Source of the DNA: JAJDXW01 sp965214795
GTDB lineage: Bacteria; Pseudomonadota; Gammaproteobacteria; HK1
Direction of reading: 5' to 3'
NCBI GenBank assembly: GCA_965214795.1
Contig: OZ243976.1
Location: 1,736,001 to 1,800,000, forward strand
DNA: 64,000 nt
Below, piece after piece: positions 61,886 to 64,000 of this stretch. The notes under the pieces were generated by a model that did not search any database, had not been told where the DNA came from, and saw only the letters and a list, made by a program, of their open reading frames with translations. Each line of letters opens with the position of its first letter. Position 1 is the first letter of the stretch. Position numbers and translations under genes: made by a program.

Positions 61886-62599
61886 ATGCTGAAGGGAGTC
61901 ACCGATCCGCCTTCGGGCGAAAGGCTCGGGATCAAGGGCTGGCCGGAGGCCGAACGGCCCCGCGAGAAGCTGCTCCGCAAGGGGCCGGAGGCGCTCTCCG
62001 ACGCGGAGCTGGTCGCCCTCTTCGTCCGGTCGGGGACCCGGGGGCGTACCGCGGTGGACGTCGCCCGCAGGGCCATCGCCGCCTCGGGGGGGCTTCGCGG
62101 GTTGCTGGACCTCGGTCACGAGGACCTCTGCCGGCTGCCGGGCTTCGGGCCGGCGCGCTACGTCGAACTCCAGGCCTGCCTCGAGATCGGCCGGCGACAC
62201 CTCGCGGCGCAGCTCGATCGCGGCAAGCCCCTCACCACGCCGGACGAGACCTCGCGCTTCTTGATGGCGAAGCTCCGCCACCTTCCCTTCGAGGTGTTCT
62301 CGTGCCTCTTCCTCGACAACCGCCACCGCGTCATCGAGTTCGAGGAGCTGTTCCGCGGCACCATCGACGGAACGACCGTGTACGCGCGCGAAGTGGTCCG
62401 CCGAACCCTCAACCTCAACGCGGCAGCGGTGATCTTCGCCCACAACCACCCCTCCGGCGTGGCAGAGCCGAGCCACTCGGATCGAGTCCTCACCGATCAG
62501 CTCGTGAACGCGCTCTCGATGGTCGAGGTACGGGTGCTCGACCACCTCGTCGTCGGGGACGGTGAGTGCGTCTCCTTCGTGGAGCGCGGCTTGCTCTGA
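61886..62599 (+). CDS. radC: RadC family protein (JAMM/MPN+)
   Basis: This 237-residue protein has an N-terminal helix-hairpin-helix-like part (LLDLGHEDLCRLPGFGPARY) and a C-terminal JAMM domain with Glu in FLDNRHRVIEFEELF and the metal motif HNHPSGVAEPSHSD. Although named for DNA repair, its biochemical role remains unclear. ATG 61886 gives the start MLKGVTDPPSGERLGIKGW. Divergent from coaBC, the standard gammaproteobacterial layout. Confidence 0.93.
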   Translation: MLKGVTDPPSGERLGIKGWPEAERPREKLLRKGPEALSDAELVALFVRSGTRGRTAVDVARRAIAASGGLRGLLDLGHEDLCRLPGFGPARYVELQACLEIGRRHLAAQLDRGKPLTTPDETSRFLMAKLRHLPFEVFSCLFLDNRHRVIEFEELFRGTIDGTTVYAREVVRRTLNLNAAAVIFAHNHPSGVAEPSHSDRVLTDQLVNALSMVEVRVLDHLVVGDGECVSFVERGLL

Positions 62600-62639
62600 C
62601 CGGCGTGCCTCGGGCCGACGGCTGGGGGCGGCGTGCCTA

Positions 62640-62818
62640 GCGCGCATTTCTCACCAACCTCCGTAGCGAGGGCGTCGAGACGCCGCGGTGGCGGGCCGCA
62701 CGGACTGAAAGACGCTGAAGGCGTAGCCGACACTACGTCGAAGCGGCTTGCGGGAGTACGGCCCGTCACCGCGAGCGGATCGGCGGCCGCAGCGGGAAGT
62801 CGGTGATTTTTTCGGGCC
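62640..62818. repeat. Dispersed inverted-repeat element, copy 2 (reverse)
   Basis: Read on the minus strand, this region begins CCCGAAAAAATCACCGACTT (62797-62816) and continues CCCGCTGCGGCCGCC, TACTCCCGCAAGCCGCT and CTACGCCTTCAGC, matching the element at 42161-42376 in order. Its far end has diverged (GAGGTTGGTGAGAAATG in place of the second arm). It occupies the gap between convergent radC and the DUF2235 gene. Confidence 0.7.
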
Positions 62819-62881
62819 GGCCCGCCGCCGCAAGCGCCCGGCCGAACGTCGCAATCCGCGCCGCGACCGGGGAGGCGAAGG

Positions 62882-63847
62882 TCAATCCACGATGACCGGG
62901 TGCGCGGGCAGGTTCTTCGGGTGGTAGCGGGCCCCGGAGCTCTCCAGCCGTTCGAACACGCTGCGGTGGATACGCGCCCCTTCGGGGATCTTCCGGGTCC
63001 GGCGCCCGCGCGCCTTCCACAGCCCGGTATAGGACTGATGCATCACGCCCAGGGGGTCGGCACGGCGGGATGCGAGCTCCGTGCGGTCGATCCTCAAGCC
63101 GCGGGCGGCGGCCTTCTCCAGCATCCAGTGGAGCGCGAGGTTCGAAAGCCCCCGTTCCTCGTACCAGCCGCCCACATCGGAATGGACGCCCGCGAACCAG
63201 ACCTGTTCGATCGTCTGGCCCTCCGTGACTTCCGATTCGTCCCACAGGCACGGCGCGAAGTCGCGGCGTTTTTCGTCGATGGCGAGCGCGTGATACCCGA
63301 ACTTCACCTCCGGGTTCAGCGTGTGGTCGTGCCATCGCCTGCCCGCGTTGAGCACCAGCGACTCGACGGTGTCCCAGACCCCGATCAGCTCGATCGGACA
63401 CCCGCGCCCGAACGTGCTCCGAAAGCCCGCCGCGACGTCGTCGTTGCCCTCGGTGTTGTAGAGCCTGGATGCGTACTCGACGAGGTTCTCGTGCCCCGGG
63501 TGCAGGAGGCCGCATTTGCGGAGCATCCCGGCGAGGGACCGCACGGTGAACGCCCCGCGGCTGAATCCGAAGAGGTACACCCGATCGCCGGGCTCGAAAC
63601 ACTGCATGAGACGGCGGTAGGCGTCCTCGACGTTCTTCTGCAGGCCCTCTCCCGTGATCTGATCGCTCTTGGCGCGAAGGCTTCCCTTCTCCTCGTGGTA
63701 GTCCCATCCCCCCGTGCCGACCCCCGGGTCGTACCAGGCGATCTGCTCCCGGTCCTTCTCGACGAGGGCGTAGGTCTCGACGACGTTGGTGTGATTGCGC
63801 CCGTACTGGTTTCCGGTCCCGTCGCAGCAGATGACGATGTTCTTCAT
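62882..63847 (-). CDS. DUF2235-family alpha/beta hydrolase
   Basis: This 321-residue protein starts MKNIVICCDGTGNQYG, the hallmark of DUF2235. The nucleophile motif is GFSRGAF (YLFGFSRGAFTVRSLAGM), the acid is likely Asp in GVWDTVES, and the catalytic His is in FAGVHSDVGGWY. Relatives include type VI secretion phospholipases (Tle1) and stand-alone hydrolases. There is no signal peptide and no nearby VgrG or immunity gene, so a secreted effector role is not supported. ATG 63847 is preferred over an upstream start at 63883. Confidence 0.88.
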   Translation of the reverse strand: MKNIVICCDGTGNQYGRNHTNVVETYALVEKDREQIAWYDPGVGTGGWDYHEEKGSLRAKSDQITGEGLQKNVEDAYRRLMQCFEPGDRVYLFGFSRGAFTVRSLAGMLRKCGLLHPGHENLVEYASRLYNTEGNDDVAAGFRSTFGRGCPIELIGVWDTVESLVLNAGRRWHDHTLNPEVKFGYHALAIDEKRRDFAPCLWDESEVTEGQTIEQVWFAGVHSDVGGWYEERGLSNLALHWMLEKAAARGLRIDRTELASRRADPLGVMHQSYTGLWKARGRRTRKIPEGARIHRSVFERLESSGARYHPKNLPAHPVIVD

Positions 63848-63879
63848 CGAGCTCCCTTGCCGAATGCCTTGCGCGTATT

Positions 63880-64000
63880 TCACTTCCGGCTGGCGGCGAG
63901 CGCGCGCTCGTAGACGAGAAGCGTTTCCGTGTGGATGCGTTCGGCGGCGAACTCCGTCTCCGCCCGCCGCCGGCCTTCCGCCCCCATCTCGGCCCGGCGG
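63880..64000 (-). CDS. C-terminal end of a probable glycosyltransferase (partial)
   Basis: The last 39 codons of a leftward gene enter from the window edge: RRAEMGAEGRRRAETEF followed by AAERIHTETLLVYERALA and a stop at 63880-63882. This matches the C-terminal helix typical of GT4-type glycosyltransferases (MGxxGRxRxxxxFxxxR). It is followed by the DUF2235 gene 32 bp downstream. Only the tail is visible, so the assignment is tentative. Confidence 0.55.
   Translation of the reverse strand, partial: RRAEMGAEGRRRAETEFAAERIHTETLLVYERALAASRK

Noticed and set aside
62882..63847. Type VI secretion phospholipase effector
   Set aside because: The DUF2235 fold fits, but no VgrG, PAAR, adaptor or immunity gene is nearby in the visible sequence.

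Overview
The window is GC-rich chromosomal DNA whose housekeeping gene order (yqgE-ruvX-pyrB; yggS-proC-yggT-pyrE; argB-algC-dut-coaBC with divergent radC) and a DUF3301 gene point to a gammaproteobacterium. Genes for polyamine- or amino-acid-type uptake, a hydantoinase, CoA transferases and a DmdA-like demethylase suggest a life on organic nitrogen and sulfur compounds. Many insertion-sequence remnants, miniature elements and broken genes suggest a genome under active rearrangement, as in some host-associated or metagenome-derived lineages. The organism assignment is inference.

Layout. 1-8 kb: a PotD/PotB/PotC-type ABC transporter reading left, a divergent dihydropyrimidinase/hydantoinase, small membrane proteins and a three-gene cluster ending in a cysteine hydrolase. 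8.3-25.5 kb: a defence island. A type I restriction-modification operon (hsdM, hsdS, hsdR) is interleaved with a Fic protein, two poorly known proteins (one DUF1828-like), a frameshifted winged-helix protein and a YgjP-like metallopeptidase. It is followed by an OLD-family nuclease plus UvrD-like helicase pair (Gabija type), reading left. IS3-like remnants and a disrupted NYN-domain gene close the island. A 40-bp-period array of palindromes lies between hsdM and fic.

25.7-42.1 kb: core metabolism. polA-hisA-hisF read left. A long rightward string of mostly overlapping genes runs from the DmdA-like gene through a dioxygenase, DUF3301, yqgE, ruvX, pyrB, a PyrK-like flavoprotein, a CoA transferase, yggS, proC and yggT to pyrE. 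Two miniature inverted-repeat elements with recognisable target-site duplications lie at 39.8 kb and 42.5 kb.

42.1-57.8 kb: a strongly rearranged region. It holds a nucleotide-diphospho-sugar transferase, pentapeptide-repeat pseudogenes, a mosaic made of fragments of neighbouring genes, and a 1.5-kb direct duplication (Uma2-type gene plus the 3' third of argB). It also holds a degenerate integrase, a PIN-domain toxin gene that seems to have lost its start codon, and a GtrA/GtrB-like glycan-modification operon whose large membrane glycosyltransferase carries an ankyrin-repeat block. An IS4-family element encodes a DUF4338 domain fused to the DDE transposase.

57.8-64 kb: intact argB, algC-type phosphohexomutase, dut, coaBC and radC, a second copy of a dispersed repeat first seen at 42.2 kb, a DUF2235 hydrolase and the end of a glycosyltransferase. 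No tRNA, rRNA or CRISPR array was recognised.
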